In this document: one piece after another, positions 23,594 through 32,631 of the stretch
Position numbering within the stretch: position 1 is the stretch's first letter
Layout of the letters: every line of letters begins with the position of its first letter
DNA from: Leptospirillum sp.
GTDB taxonomy: Bacteria > Nitrospirota > Leptospirillia > Leptospirillales > Leptospirillaceae
Direction: 5' to 3'
Length of the DNA: 50,976 bases
Assembly: GCA_027315205.1 (NCBI GenBank)
Contig: DAHUYM010000010.1
Span: 1 to 50,976, forward strand
Position numbers and translations under genes: made by a program
The notes under the pieces: model-generated
Seen by the model: the letters and a program-made list of their open reading frames with translations, nothing else
Told to the model about the DNA's origin: nothing
Database searches by the model: none

Positions 23594-25392
23594 GGCGCCG
23601 ACGGTTTTTCCTTCCGAACGATCCTGTCCTGTTCGACGGTCTTGTTGGGCGGAACGATGCTCACCAGGACCTGCGAGATCCTGCCGTTTTTTTCCGTCAC
23701 CGCCAGATACCCGAACGATTTCTTGAAAATAAAATAGGGAGTCCTTCCATACGGAACCACCCAGCTCGGCTTGGGGACGTCGGGGTCATTGGGATCGTAC
23801 TTGTCGCCTACGATGAACCCGCCGAGTTCCTTGGAGTTCCATTTTTTCTCGAAAATGGCATAGTAGAGAAAATTCTTGTGAAAAACGAGCCGTATGCCCC
23901 GACCTGAGTAGAACCAGAACGTTCTTCCCGGAACAACGACGGGAGGGGATTTCGGAAAACCGATCTTTTTCTGGACGCTCGCCATCGTTTCCCCCGGGAT
24001 CAGGAAAAACGACTGTTCGTTACCGCCGATTCCCCCGTGGTTCTCGCGGAAAATTTCCGGATGAACGCCCCGTATCAGAAACCGCCAACCCGGTCGGGTA
24101 GACAGGCTCCGGAAAATCGCATTCGAACGGGATTTATGTCCTTTCATATCCTCCCAAACCGCAAGATCATACTGAAGCTTGGGATCATAGGGGGCCTTTC
24201 GGAGCGCCGTTTCGAAAAGCCGTGCTCCCGTCACCAGATGCTGTCCCATGAGGAGGGAAAACGCGTAATCCGACTGATACCAGGGGGATGTATCGATCAG
24301 GTAATGGGCTCTGCGAAAAGAGTCCTGCGCTTCCTTGAACTGTCCCTTCAGGAGAAAGATCCTGGCTTTGCCGTCCAACGCGGGCGAATACGCGGGATTG
24401 AGCTTGAGGGCGATTTCCCACTCGGACTCCGCCGCGTCGAGCGCACCTATGTCCAGCGGTGTTTCCTGGGTCCGGAGGAGCGGCACCGGATCGGAAAGGA
24501 ACAAATATCGTTCCGATATGAAAGGACGGGTTTCGGAAAACGCTTGGTAGTACGCCAATCCCAGCAGGAAATGACCGCCCGAGGACAAGGGAAAACGTTG
24601 CAGGAACCGGGAAAGGTCGTAAATGGCCGTCATGTTGTGATGGACCAGGACCGCCGTCTGGCCTTCGAAGAAGTATGCCGCGCCCTTCAGGACCCGATTC
24701 TTGTTGGAGAGAAGGAGGTCTCCCGTCTTGGACAAAGCGGGATCGTTCCGTGCTTTTCCCAGGAGATGAACGGCATCGATCATGCCCTGGTAATGATACC
24801 CTGCCTGTATCATGGCGAGCGCCGCATAAAGGATCGGCCGCAGGATCGGTTTCGTCTTGGATCCGGCAGATGCGTCCGTTCCCGGAACCATGACCGATTC
24901 ACGGTTTCCGGGAGGCAGGCGGGAAAACAGCTGTTCCGCCAGCAGGTAGGAGAGGACCCCTGCCACCTGGTCCGCGCTCTCCAGTAGCCCCGAATAGACC
25001 ATACCTCGGGTCAGGACCAGCGTCTGCCCCTTCATGAGGTACGCCGCGACCTTTTCCCGGTCGAGAATGATGATTCGTATCCGGAATTCGGGGTGATCGA
25101 AGTACGGGCCCAGCCTCAGGCTGATGTCCTCGAGGGACGCGTTCACCGACCTGTTGTGGACGAGACCGTATTTCAGGATCAACGTGTTGAGCGTCGCGTC
25201 GTTCTGATTTTTCTTTTCCTTGATCTCGCCGACGACATTTTGGTCGAAAGGCGTTTCGAGGGGGCTGTCCCCCGTCGAAGCAAATACGACACCTTCATGG
25301 GAGAAGCTCAGGACAACCACCGCCATGAACCGGGCGAAGAGGCGAAGGAAGGACAAGAACCGGCCGCGTTCAGTGCTCGAGATACTGAACAT
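23590..25392 (-). CDS. M48-like (BepA-type) periplasmic TPR protein lacking the zinc motif
   Basis: About 600 residues with a signal peptide (RLFARFMAVVVLSFSHEGVVFA). Residues 100-155 follow the M48 metallopeptidase pattern: REKVAAYLMKGQTLVLTRGMVYSGLL, then ADQVAGVLSYLLAEQL where active enzymes have 'VLAHEIAH'. The HExxH His, Glu and His are replaced by Tyr149, Leu150 and Glu153, so proteolysis is not expected. TPR-like helices follow (residues 280-460, e.g. LKLNPAYSPALDGKARIFLLKGQFKEAQDSF). BepA-type proteins handle outer-membrane protein and LPS-assembly quality control; an inactive relative might keep only a binding role. The start at 25392 overlaps the upstream gene by 23 bases. Confidence 0.6.
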   Translation of the reverse strand: MFSISSTERGRFLSFLRLFARFMAVVVLSFSHEGVVFASTGDSPLETPFDQNVVGEIKEKKNQNDATLNTLILKYGLVHNRSVNASLEDISLRLGPYFDHPEFRIRIIILDREKVAAYLMKGQTLVLTRGMVYSGLLESADQVAGVLSYLLAEQLFSRLPPGNRESVMVPGTDASAGSKTKPILRPILYAALAMIQAGYHYQGMIDAVHLLGKARNDPALSKTGDLLLSNKNRVLKGAAYFFEGQTAVLVHHNMTAIYDLSRFLQRFPLSSGGHFLLGLAYYQAFSETRPFISERYLFLSDPVPLLRTQETPLDIGALDAAESEWEIALKLNPAYSPALDGKARIFLLKGQFKEAQDSFRRAHYLIDTSPWYQSDYAFSLLMGQHLVTGARLFETALRKAPYDPKLQYDLAVWEDMKGHKSRSNAIFRSLSTRPGWRFLIRGVHPEIFRENHGGIGGNEQSFFLIPGETMASVQKKIGFPKSPPVVVPGRTFWFYSGRGIRLVFHKNFLYYAIFEKKWNSKELGGFIVGDKYDPNDPDVPKPSWVVPYGRTPYFIFKKSFGYLAVTEKNGRISQVLVSIVPPNKTVEQDRIVRKEKPSAP

Positions 25393-26281
25393 AGTCCTGT
25401 ATCCCTTCGGCGACGGTAAAGCGCGGAACATATCCCAGGAGTGCACGCGCTCCCTCGATCGATGCACGAGTATGGTTCTGGTAAAAGTCATAGGGATTGT
25501 CAAAATAATCGGGGGTCATTTCGAGCTTAAGGGACTTGTTCAGGAAGTCGACAATCTCGTTGAAGGTGGTTTCGATCCCGGTTCCGATGTTCACGATCCC
25601 CGAGTGTTCCGCCGAAAGGGCGAGGATATTGGCTTCCACGACATCCTTGACGTAGACGTGATCCCGTCCCTGCTCTCCCCATTTGAAGATCCGCGGAGGT
25701 TTACCGTCGCGCATCTGCAGGTAAAGCTGGAAGATCATGCTGGCAAACTTTCCCTTGTGTCCCTCTCCCGGGCCGAACACATTGAAATACCGAAGACCGA
25801 TGACCGGAGAGGAAAGCTCCTTGGCCGCCCTGCGGGCCATGTTGTCCATGACCATTTTGGAGAAGCCGTACACATTCAACGGGTTCGGGGTCTGTTTTTC
25901 ATTCTGGGGACTCGGATTGTTCCCGTACACGGCCGCGGAAGAAGCATAGACCACCCGGCAATGGCTGGCCGACGCATATTCGAGGATGCGTCGAAACCCG
26001 CCGATATTCCTTTGGAGCATCTTCACCTGGTCGGAGACCGTCGTGTCCGTGATCGAGGCTTCGTGAATGATGGCATCAAACGGGGCCCTTCCCCTGAACA
26101 GGGAGATGAGGTCCATCTCTTCCAAGATTCCAGGGTAGAAATCTCCACGGAAAGTCGTCAGATTCTTGAACGTTCCCGAAGACATGTCGTCGATCACAGT
26201 GACATCGTGCCGATCCTTTTCGAGCCTCAGGACGATGTTGGACCCGACGAATCCCGCCCCTCCCGTTACCAGATACCGCAT
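25370..26281 (-). CDS. hldD: NAD-dependent sugar-nucleotide epimerase, HldD-like
   Basis: This is a 303-residue short-chain dehydrogenase/epimerase. The NAD motif GGAGFVGS is at residues 7-14, the catalytic pair is YGFSK, and ASSAAVYG holds the catalytic Ser. Segments GLRYFNVFGPGEGHKGKFAS, RDHVYVKDVVEANI and FTVAEGIQDYVQYL match ADP-L-glycero-D-manno-heptose 6-epimerase (HldD) better than GalE, which would suggest a role in LPS inner-core heptose synthesis. I recall the family pattern rather than having aligned it, so other epimerases remain possible. The ATG at 26281 has AAGGAG five bases upstream. Confidence 0.7.
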   Translation of the reverse strand: MRYLVTGGAGFVGSNIVLRLEKDRHDVTVIDDMSSGTFKNLTTFRGDFYPGILEEMDLISLFRGRAPFDAIIHEASITDTTVSDQVKMLQRNIGGFRRILEYASASHCRVVYASSAAVYGNNPSPQNEKQTPNPLNVYGFSKMVMDNMARRAAKELSSPVIGLRYFNVFGPGEGHKGKFASMIFQLYLQMRDGKPPRIFKWGEQGRDHVYVKDVVEANILALSAEHSGIVNIGTGIETTFNEIVDFLNKSLKLEMTPDYFDNPYDFYQNHTRASIEGARALLGYVPRFTVAEGIQDYVQYLEH

Positions 26282-26389
26282 GCCGTCTCCTTTCGCACCT
26301 CTTGGCTTTTACGTCTTTAAGGCGTGTTCCCAGCCGTTCCAGTTTAAACAAAGCGTTCAAAAATCAAAACTGTCCTTCTTCGTGTTAGG

Positions 26390-27805
26390 ATGAACCGTCT
26401 GCCAAGAACCCTTTGCCAGACAACGTCATCTGTCCGGGGACCGTTCCAACAACATAAACGGGAGGATGCGCCGACCTTGTCGACCGGAAAGCGCCCGAGA
26501 GCCTTCGTTTTCAATCTGCGATGGGAAAAGATCCTACGCAACTCCCGGTTTAAGGCGGTCATTCTCGCCCTCACTCTTACACAGATGAGCGAAGGCATGA
26601 CGCAGACGGCCCTGACTTGGATCGCCTTCCGGACGGGGCATAATAATCTCTCCCTCGTCGCGACCATCGGATTCCTGCAGACCCTCGTCCCATTCCTGAT
26701 CATCCTGCCGGGAGGCTTCCTGGCCGACCGGCTCCCCTCCTCCCCGATGCTGTCCGGGATCAACCTTTTCAAGGGGTTCACCTACAGCCTTATCCCTCTC
26801 TTTTCCCTCTTCGGTCCCGTTTCGGTCTTGAAGCTCGAAATCATCGTCATTCTTACTGCCGTTCTTTCGTCCCTTTTCGCTCCGGCCTTCAATGCTGCGC
26901 TTCCGACCTTCGTGCCTTCGGACGCCATCAAGAAAGCCAACGGGTGGATCCAGACGTTCGGGCAGGGGGGGTATCTCCTGGGGCCCCTGACCGCCGGCGG
27001 TCTTCTCTTCTACCTCAAGGCTCCATGGATCATTCTCGGAGCGGGCATAGGGTTCGTCCTGGCCGCCATGATTCTCATCGTCATCCCTGCCATGGGACCG
27101 GGACTCCCCGCCCCTGCTTCTCCCCCAGACCGAGTGTCCCCGACCCTCCTTCCGGACGAGGATCCGCCGGGATTCAGGACAGCTGTCCGAGAAATGGTCT
27201 CTTTCCTGAAACAAAAACCGTCCCTTGTCGCGGGGTTCTTGCTGATCGGACTCTTCGGACTGATCAATGCCCCCCTTCCGCTCCTCTTCCCCCTGATGGC
27301 GACACAGATGTTCGGTATGGACAAAGGATTCTATACCGTTCTCTCGTCCGCATATTTCCTTGGGCCGTTTTTCTCGGGGCTCATTGTCATCGGGAGCTCC
27401 CGACTTCCGGCCCTGTTCCTGATCCTTTCCGGATATCTTCTGTCGGGAGCAGCCCTTTTCGGCCTTTCCAAAAGCCAATCCGTCTGGACCGGGCCCACGA
27501 TGCTTGTCCTGGCCGGCGCGGGAATTTCGCTGACCCAGCCCCTGGTGACCGAATGGTTCCAGCAGAGCATCCCCAGACATTTCCTCGGAAAAGCCTTCTC
27601 TGTAAGCGGATTCCTCTTCCTCATCTTTTGCCTGGTCGGCATCAAGGGGGGAACGCTCCTCGTGCAACGATACGGCTTGCATCCGTTCCTCGAAGGAATG
27701 GGCATCTCGCTCTGCATTCTGGCAGGAGTGTTACTCCTGGCAACACAACTTTCCAGAAAAGTGTTTCCAAAGGTAACAGCCAACCCGTCCCTCCCCGACT
27801 CCTGA
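26390..27805 (+). CDS. MFS transporter (EntS/MFS_3-like), first of two
   Basis: 471 residues with about 11-12 membrane helices and the MFS loop signature GGFLADRLPSSPML between helices 2 and 3. The pattern NAALPTFVPSDAIKKANGWIQTFGQGGYLLGPLTAG is typical of the enterobactin-exporter-like subgroup. The ATG at 26390 has no proper ribosome binding site. A TTG at 26477 has GGGAGG eleven bases upstream and would remove an unstructured N-terminus, so the true start is unsure. A related transporter follows at 27919. The substrate is unknown. Confidence 0.8.
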   Translation: MNRLPRTLCQTTSSVRGPFQQHKREDAPTLSTGKRPRAFVFNLRWEKILRNSRFKAVILALTLTQMSEGMTQTALTWIAFRTGHNNLSLVATIGFLQTLVPFLIILPGGFLADRLPSSPMLSGINLFKGFTYSLIPLFSLFGPVSVLKLEIIVILTAVLSSLFAPAFNAALPTFVPSDAIKKANGWIQTFGQGGYLLGPLTAGGLLFYLKAPWIILGAGIGFVLAAMILIVIPAMGPGLPAPASPPDRVSPTLLPDEDPPGFRTAVREMVSFLKQKPSLVAGFLLIGLFGLINAPLPLLFPLMATQMFGMDKGFYTVLSSAYFLGPFFSGLIVIGSSRLPALFLILSGYLLSGAALFGLSKSQSVWTGPTMLVLAGAGISLTQPLVTEWFQQSIPRHFLGKAFSVSGFLFLIFCLVGIKGGTLLVQRYGLHPFLEGMGISLCILAGVLLLATQLSRKVFPKVTANPSLPDS

Positions 27806-27918
27806 ACCAACCAAAGACATGCTGGACAACCCTTTCCCCGATTTGACCCAGGCTCGCACAGATCTTGCGCCAATTTATCGTAAGGGTGACATTGATTCCT
27901 CTTAATCTAAGGATGGAT

Positions 27919-29205
27919 ATGCAGGATACGGTCTCACTTCTAAAAGAACGGAATTTCGGGTTTCTCATCCTTGGCCAGCTGATTTCCCAGCTGGGGGAAA
28001 ACCTGAACAAGGTGGCTCTTCTCTGGTTCGTCTACCAGATGACCCACGCCGCCGCGCCGCTTGCATGGATCGGGATTCTCCAGACCCTCCCGCCGCTTCT
28101 TTTCGGCTGGTTGACAGGTGTCGTCCTCGACCGCACGTCCAAGAAGCGCATGATGCTGGGTATCGACACCATCCGGGGACTTTTGGTTTTGGTCATTCCC
28201 ATCCTGTTTTACACGCACCATCTCACGCTTCCGGTTCTCTACGTGCTCGTCTTCCTGATTTCCGTGACCTCCGGCATTTTCGGTCCGGCCCTCTTTTCGA
28301 GCCTCCCGGACATCGTCCCCCAAGACCGGATCATCAAAGCCAACGCCCTCATGCAAACGACCGGCCAGGCGGGCATGCTTCTCGGACCCATCATCGGCGG
28401 GATCCTCGTCACGCTCTGGAACCCCCCCGCCGTCATGATCATCAACGGAATCACCTTTCTCATCTCGGCCATTTTCCTCGTCTTCATCCGGATTTCATGG
28501 ACCCCGCCAACCACGACTCTTTCCGTCGGCTCATTCTTCCGGGAAACCGGCGAAGGGTTCCGGTTCGTCTTTTCTCCCAAAACCGGATTCATGGGTCTCT
28601 TCGTCGCCATGACGCTCTACGGGCTGATCACGGGCCCCCTGAACATCATACTGCCGATCTTCGCGAAAGAAAGCATTCACGGGGGATCCCAGGCCTTCGG
28701 CGTGCTGATCGCCTCTCTCGGCGTCGGAATGATCCTGTCTTCGCTGTTTCTCACGTTCGCCCCCCTTTCGAACCTCGGACGCTGGATCCGAAATGCGTTC
28801 CTCGGCGCGGGAATCCTGCTCGGGGCACTATCGCTCGTCCACTCGGTCCCATTGGCGGTCGTCGTCCTCGGAGCCGCGGGAACGGCACTTTCCTTCGTCA
28901 ATCCACTTGTCCATTCGATGATCCAGCACCAGACTCCCCAGAACCTCCTCGCACGGACCTTCTCCACGATGAGCCTTGGGTTCCTGGTGGGAGTCATTGC
29001 CGGTATGGCCGCATTGCCGACCTTCCTGCACAAGCTCGGACCTTCCGAAACGATTCTGGCGATGGGTGCGATCCTGTTCACGGGCGCCCTCTCCCTTTCA
29101 GCACCCTTGTTGCACGTTCGCGGCAAGGCTTCGGATGGACCGGCACACAAAACCCTCGACCCCGTTTCCCTTTCAACCATCGACCCCGTGAGGAATGATT
29201 CATGA
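27919..29205 (+). CDS. MFS transporter (EntS/MFS_3-like), second of two
   Basis: About 428 residues with 11-12 membrane helices. FGPALFSSLPDIVPQDRIIKANALMQTTGQAGMLLGPIIGG corresponds to the same stretch in the preceding gene (SLFAPAFNAALPTFVPSDAIKKANG), so the two are paralogues. The loop GVVLDRTSKKRMMLGID is the MFS charged signature. ATG at 27919 is chosen for AAGGA five bases upstream; another ATG lies at 27913 and the open frame starts at 27865. The stop overlaps the glycosyltransferase ATG (ATGA), placing it in the trehalose operon. Direction and substrate of transport are unknown. Confidence 0.82.
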   Translation: MQDTVSLLKERNFGFLILGQLISQLGENLNKVALLWFVYQMTHAAAPLAWIGILQTLPPLLFGWLTGVVLDRTSKKRMMLGIDTIRGLLVLVIPILFYTHHLTLPVLYVLVFLISVTSGIFGPALFSSLPDIVPQDRIIKANALMQTTGQAGMLLGPIIGGILVTLWNPPAVMIINGITFLISAIFLVFIRISWTPPTTTLSVGSFFRETGEGFRFVFSPKTGFMGLFVAMTLYGLITGPLNIILPIFAKESIHGGSQAFGVLIASLGVGMILSSLFLTFAPLSNLGRWIRNAFLGAGILLGALSLVHSVPLAVVVLGAAGTALSFVNPLVHSMIQHQTPQNLLARTFSTMSLGFLVGVIAGMAALPTFLHKLGPSETILAMGAILFTGALSLSAPLLHVRGKASDGPAHKTLDPVSLSTIDPVRNDS

Positions 29206-30293
29206 AAATCGCTCTCGTTTCCACCCCGTTTGTTTCCGTTCCCCCCAAGAAGTATGGCGGGACAGAACTGTTTCTCTACCATCTGTCCGAGAAACTGATC
29301 GACAGGGGACATAATGTGACTCTTTTCACGACAGGGGATTCGAAAACCCGGTCTGAACTCGAGTTTCTCTTCACCCAAGGCCGCTGGCCGATCAATCCGA
29401 TGGACGAACTGGCCCACCTGTCGTTTGCCATAAAGCGGATCCGGGAACGAAACGATTTCGACATGATCCACCTCAATTCCCCCTATGCGGTACCGTTCGC
29501 CGACATGCTCGACCTTCCTTCGGTCGTTACCTTGCACCACCCGAGGACCCCAAGCTTTTCAGTCACCTACCAGCAATACCCGCAATTCCATTATGTCGCG
29601 ATCAGCGAGTCCCAGTTGCGGCAAGAGACCACCCTTCCCAATTTTTCGGTCATTCACCACGGTCTCGATCCGAACAGTTATCCCCCTTCGGAAAGACCTT
29701 CGGATTATGTGGCCTTCCTGGGCCGGTTCGCACCCGAGAAAGGGCCGGACTCCGCCATTCGTGTCGCCAAAGCGGCCGGTGTGCCCATCCACATGGCCGG
29801 AGCGGTCCATTGGGTCGATACGCATTTTTATACCCGTGAGCTCCGCACTCTGCTTTCCCTTGCGCACGTGAACTGGCTCGGAGAAGTGGACCATGTCCGG
29901 AAAGTGGCCCTGTTGCAGGGTGCCCGGGCTCTTCTCTTTCCGATCCGCTGGGAGGAGCCGTTCGGTCTGGTTATCATCGAAGCCATGCTGTGCGGGACTC
30001 CGGTGATCGCATTCCGTCGCGGATCGGCTCCGGAGCTTATCGAAGAAAATGTGACAGGTTTTCTTGTGGACACCGAGGAAGAAATGGCCGCCGTGGTTCG
30101 GGAAAAGCTTCCCGGATTCGACCGGACTGCCTGCCGGAATCAGGCCATTCGCCGTTTTTCGACGTCCGTCATGGTGAACCGATACGAGAACCTGTTCTTG
30201 TCCATCATGGAGAAATGGCGAAAGGGACGGAACATCTCTGGAATCGGGGAGTCACAGATTCTTGAAGAACCGGTTCTGACACGGTCGGCGTAA
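29202..30293 (+). CDS. GT4-family glycosyltransferase
   Basis: 363 residues with the GT-B fold of family 4. The N-terminal domain starts MKIALVSTPFVSVPPKKYGGTE, whose Gly-rich loop is typical for sugar acceptor binding. The C-terminal nucleotide-sugar site has FLGRFAPEKGPDSAIRVA and the EX7E region FPIRWEEPFGLVIIEAMLCGTPVIAFRRGSAPE. The enzyme probably retains configuration and uses a nucleotide sugar. The ATG overlaps the MFS stop, and its own TAA overlaps an ATG at 30293, so it is co-translated with the transporters and the trehalose genes. The acceptor is unknown; a glucosyl-trehalose or other compatible-solute step is only a guess. Confidence 0.82.
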   Translation: MKIALVSTPFVSVPPKKYGGTELFLYHLSEKLIDRGHNVTLFTTGDSKTRSELEFLFTQGRWPINPMDELAHLSFAIKRIRERNDFDMIHLNSPYAVPFADMLDLPSVVTLHHPRTPSFSVTYQQYPQFHYVAISESQLRQETTLPNFSVIHHGLDPNSYPPSERPSDYVAFLGRFAPEKGPDSAIRVAKAAGVPIHMAGAVHWVDTHFYTRELRTLLSLAHVNWLGEVDHVRKVALLQGARALLFPIRWEEPFGLVIIEAMLCGTPVIAFRRGSAPELIEENVTGFLVDTEEEMAAVVREKLPGFDRTACRNQAIRRFSTSVMVNRYENLFLSIMEKWRKGRNISGIGESQILEEPVLTRSA

Positions 30294-30337
30294 TGGCTTT
30301 CCGTACCCGTTCACCTTTAGACACTCGAGGAAAAGGG

Positions 30338-31882
30338 ATGGAAACGATTCGGACGTTCCGGCACACGTTGAACTTTCCTCCCGCGAGAACCTTGGAGGGG
30401 CTCAAGGTAAGGCTTCGCGCGACGATGGGAGCCGCACCACTTCTCATCGCCACCTTCCGTGAACCCGTTGTTTTGCTGAAAAACCTCGAGATGAAGCATC
30501 CGGCCGGCGGGGTCAGCCAGGCGCTACATACCCTCATGGGCCAGATCGGGGGACACTGGATCGCTGTCAAGGATTCTCCAGGTCCCGAGAGCCTTTTGAT
30601 CCACCCAGAAGGAACACTCGGATACCGGCTCCATCGCCTCAGCATCCCCCCCGATCTCCGCCAGCCTTTTTATGAGGGGTACTCGAACGGAGTTCTTTGG
30701 CCCCTCTTCCACGGGAATCTGGAACGCGTCCTGCATTGTCCTTCCGATTTCGAACACTACGATTCCGTCAACAGGATCTTCGCCCAAAAGATCCTCGAAT
30801 CCTCGCGGACGGCCCGTCCGGGCCTGATATGGGTTCACGATTATCAACTCTTCCGCGTCGGATACTGGCTGCGGAAGGAAACACGGAAACCCCTTCCTCC
30901 ATTGGCGTTTTTCTGTCACATTCCCTGGCCGGATCCGGACGAATTCTCCGTCCTTCCTGAGCACAAGGATCTTCTCGAAGGGCTTCTCTCATACGATGTG
31001 GTGGGATTCCAGACCGAAGAACACCGATCCCTGTTTCTCGACACGGTTTCGAAGGCGTTTCCCCGCGCCTCGATCGAGGAAGACGGCACCATCCGGATCA
31101 AGAAGCATGTGATTCAAACGACCGTTTCCCCGGTTGGGATCGATCCGGTGCGGTTTCGGAAAATGTCCACGTCCGACAGTAATCTGGCCGCAGCTCAAGA
31201 TTTCCTGAAGACGCTCGGGATCGCCCCCCTCTCCTCTTTCATCATTTCCGTGGACCGGATGGATTATACGAAAGGACTTCTCGAACGGATCGATATCCTG
31301 GATTCTTTTTTTACACGTTTCCCCCAATGGCGGGAGAAGATCACTTTCCTGCAGGTCGCACCCCCGACACGGACAGGACAGTCCGTCTACCGGGACTTTC
31401 AAGACCAACTGAGAGCACGCATCACGGGCTTCAATATCGCATGGTCGACGGAGGATTGGACACCCTTGCTCACCGTGGAAAAAACACTGGAGCAGAACCT
31501 CCTGTCGGGGCTTTACCGACTTGCCAATGGGGCTCTCGTCACGTCCAGCCAGGACGGGATGAATCTCGTCGCTCAGGAATTCGTGGCGTCCCAATCCAAT
31601 GGAGGCGGAACCCTTTTCCTGAGCCGGTTCGCCGGTTCCAGCCAGTTTCTCAAGAATGCCGTTCAGATCGACCCGTTCGCACCGGACGATGCGGCACGAA
31701 AGATTCAGGCCGGACTCTCGGCTCCATTCGAACAACGGCTTCTTATGAATACCTCCCTGAACAGCCAGATCGACACGAACAATATTTACCGATGGATCGC
31801 CCGATTCCTGGAATCCGTACCGACGACGGAACCACCCGCATCCGGGATCGAAACCTACCCCCGGGGAATCGTTATGGCATGA
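30338..31882 (+). CDS. otsA: trehalose-6-phosphate synthase OtsA
   Basis: GT20-family enzyme joining UDP-glucose and glucose-6-phosphate. Family motifs are present: EGYSNGVLWPLFHG, WVHDYQLFRVGYWLRKE, FCHIPWPDPDEFSVLPE, DRMDYTKGLLERID and ANGALVTSSQDGMNLVAQEF. At about 514 residues it is longer than Escherichia coli OtsA (about 470), with an N-terminal extension of about 35 residues. ATG at 30338 is chosen because GAGGA lies six bases upstream; ATG at 30293, overlapping the previous stop as TAATG, is the alternative. The stop overlaps otsB (ATGA). Trehalose would serve as an osmotic and stress protectant. Confidence 0.92.
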   Translation: METIRTFRHTLNFPPARTLEGLKVRLRATMGAAPLLIATFREPVVLLKNLEMKHPAGGVSQALHTLMGQIGGHWIAVKDSPGPESLLIHPEGTLGYRLHRLSIPPDLRQPFYEGYSNGVLWPLFHGNLERVLHCPSDFEHYDSVNRIFAQKILESSRTARPGLIWVHDYQLFRVGYWLRKETRKPLPPLAFFCHIPWPDPDEFSVLPEHKDLLEGLLSYDVVGFQTEEHRSLFLDTVSKAFPRASIEEDGTIRIKKHVIQTTVSPVGIDPVRFRKMSTSDSNLAAAQDFLKTLGIAPLSSFIISVDRMDYTKGLLERIDILDSFFTRFPQWREKITFLQVAPPTRTGQSVYRDFQDQLRARITGFNIAWSTEDWTPLLTVEKTLEQNLLSGLYRLANGALVTSSQDGMNLVAQEFVASQSNGGGTLFLSRFAGSSQFLKNAVQIDPFAPDDAARKIQAGLSAPFEQRLLMNTSLNSQIDTNNIYRWIARFLESVPTTEPPASGIETYPRGIVMA

Positions 31883-32631
31883 AACGAACGGCCCTGTTTC
31901 TCGACTTCGATGGAACGCTCGCTCCCATTCATTCCCACCCGGACGATGTCCGGCTTTCTCCAGAACGTGAAAACCTCCTGATCGACCTGTCATCCAAAAT
32001 ACCCACGATCGTGTTGTCCGGTAGAAGCCTTCCGGATCTCAGGAAAAGGCTTCCCGTACAGGCCCTCGCCGGTATTTCGGGGGACCATGGAGCCTCCCGG
32101 TTTTTTCGTGGACGGATACATGTCCCGACAGGTGCCCAAAGCGTCCGCCCGGTGGTGCGAAGGCTTGGAGAAGCCCTGAAGGAGACCTTTCTCTCCTGGG
32201 GCGGGGTTTACGTCGAGGAGAAAGAGTACAGCGTCTCGGTACATTTCCGGAACCTCGATCCGGACCACACCGATGCGTTTCGCAAAATCCTGCTCGGCAT
32301 TGTTCTTCCCGACATCGACAGGTGTTCGCTGATCGAATCGAAAGGGAAATGCGTATGGGAATACCGCCCTCCCGGCCTGAACAAAGAAGATGCGTTCACT
32401 TGGTATCTGGAGGAAATGAACAGGGGGTCGGAAAGCAAAGACGGCTTCCGTCCGGTCATGATCGGAGACGACACTACCGACTGGGAAACGGTCAAACGTT
32501 CAGTACGTATGGGAGGGGAAGGCTATTGGGTGGGGGAGAGTCTCCCGGAATTCGATGCTTCCATTACCGGTCTGCTCCGTTCTCCCGACGACGTCTGGGC
32601 ATACCTGGAAGGCCTTTACCTCTCGGTCTGA
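31879..32631 (+). CDS. otsB: trehalose-6-phosphate phosphatase OtsB
   Basis: A 250-residue HAD phosphatase that removes phosphate from trehalose-6-phosphate. Motif I is FLDFDGTLAPIHSHPDDVRL, with the nucleophile Asp; IVLSGRS is motif II; GDHGAS is the cap-side signature; and MIGDDTTDWE is motif IV. ATG at 31879 overlaps the otsA stop, so the two enzymes are made together and the free phosphate ester need not accumulate. Its TGA abuts the stop of the convergent rmlD gene. Confidence 0.93.
   Translation: MKRTALFLDFDGTLAPIHSHPDDVRLSPERENLLIDLSSKIPTIVLSGRSLPDLRKRLPVQALAGISGDHGASRFFRGRIHVPTGAQSVRPVVRRLGEALKETFLSWGGVYVEEKEYSVSVHFRNLDPDHTDAFRKILLGIVLPDIDRCSLIESKGKCVWEYRPPGLNKEDAFTWYLEEMNRGSESKDGFRPVMIGDDTTDWETVKRSVRMGGEGYWVGESLPEFDASITGLLRSPDDVWAYLEGLYLSV

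Noticed and set aside
27723-27739. Perfect 7-bp hairpin CAGGAGT-GTT-ACTCCTG
   Set aside because: It lies inside the first MFS gene, about 65 bases before its stop, and has no following T-run, so a terminator call is not justified.
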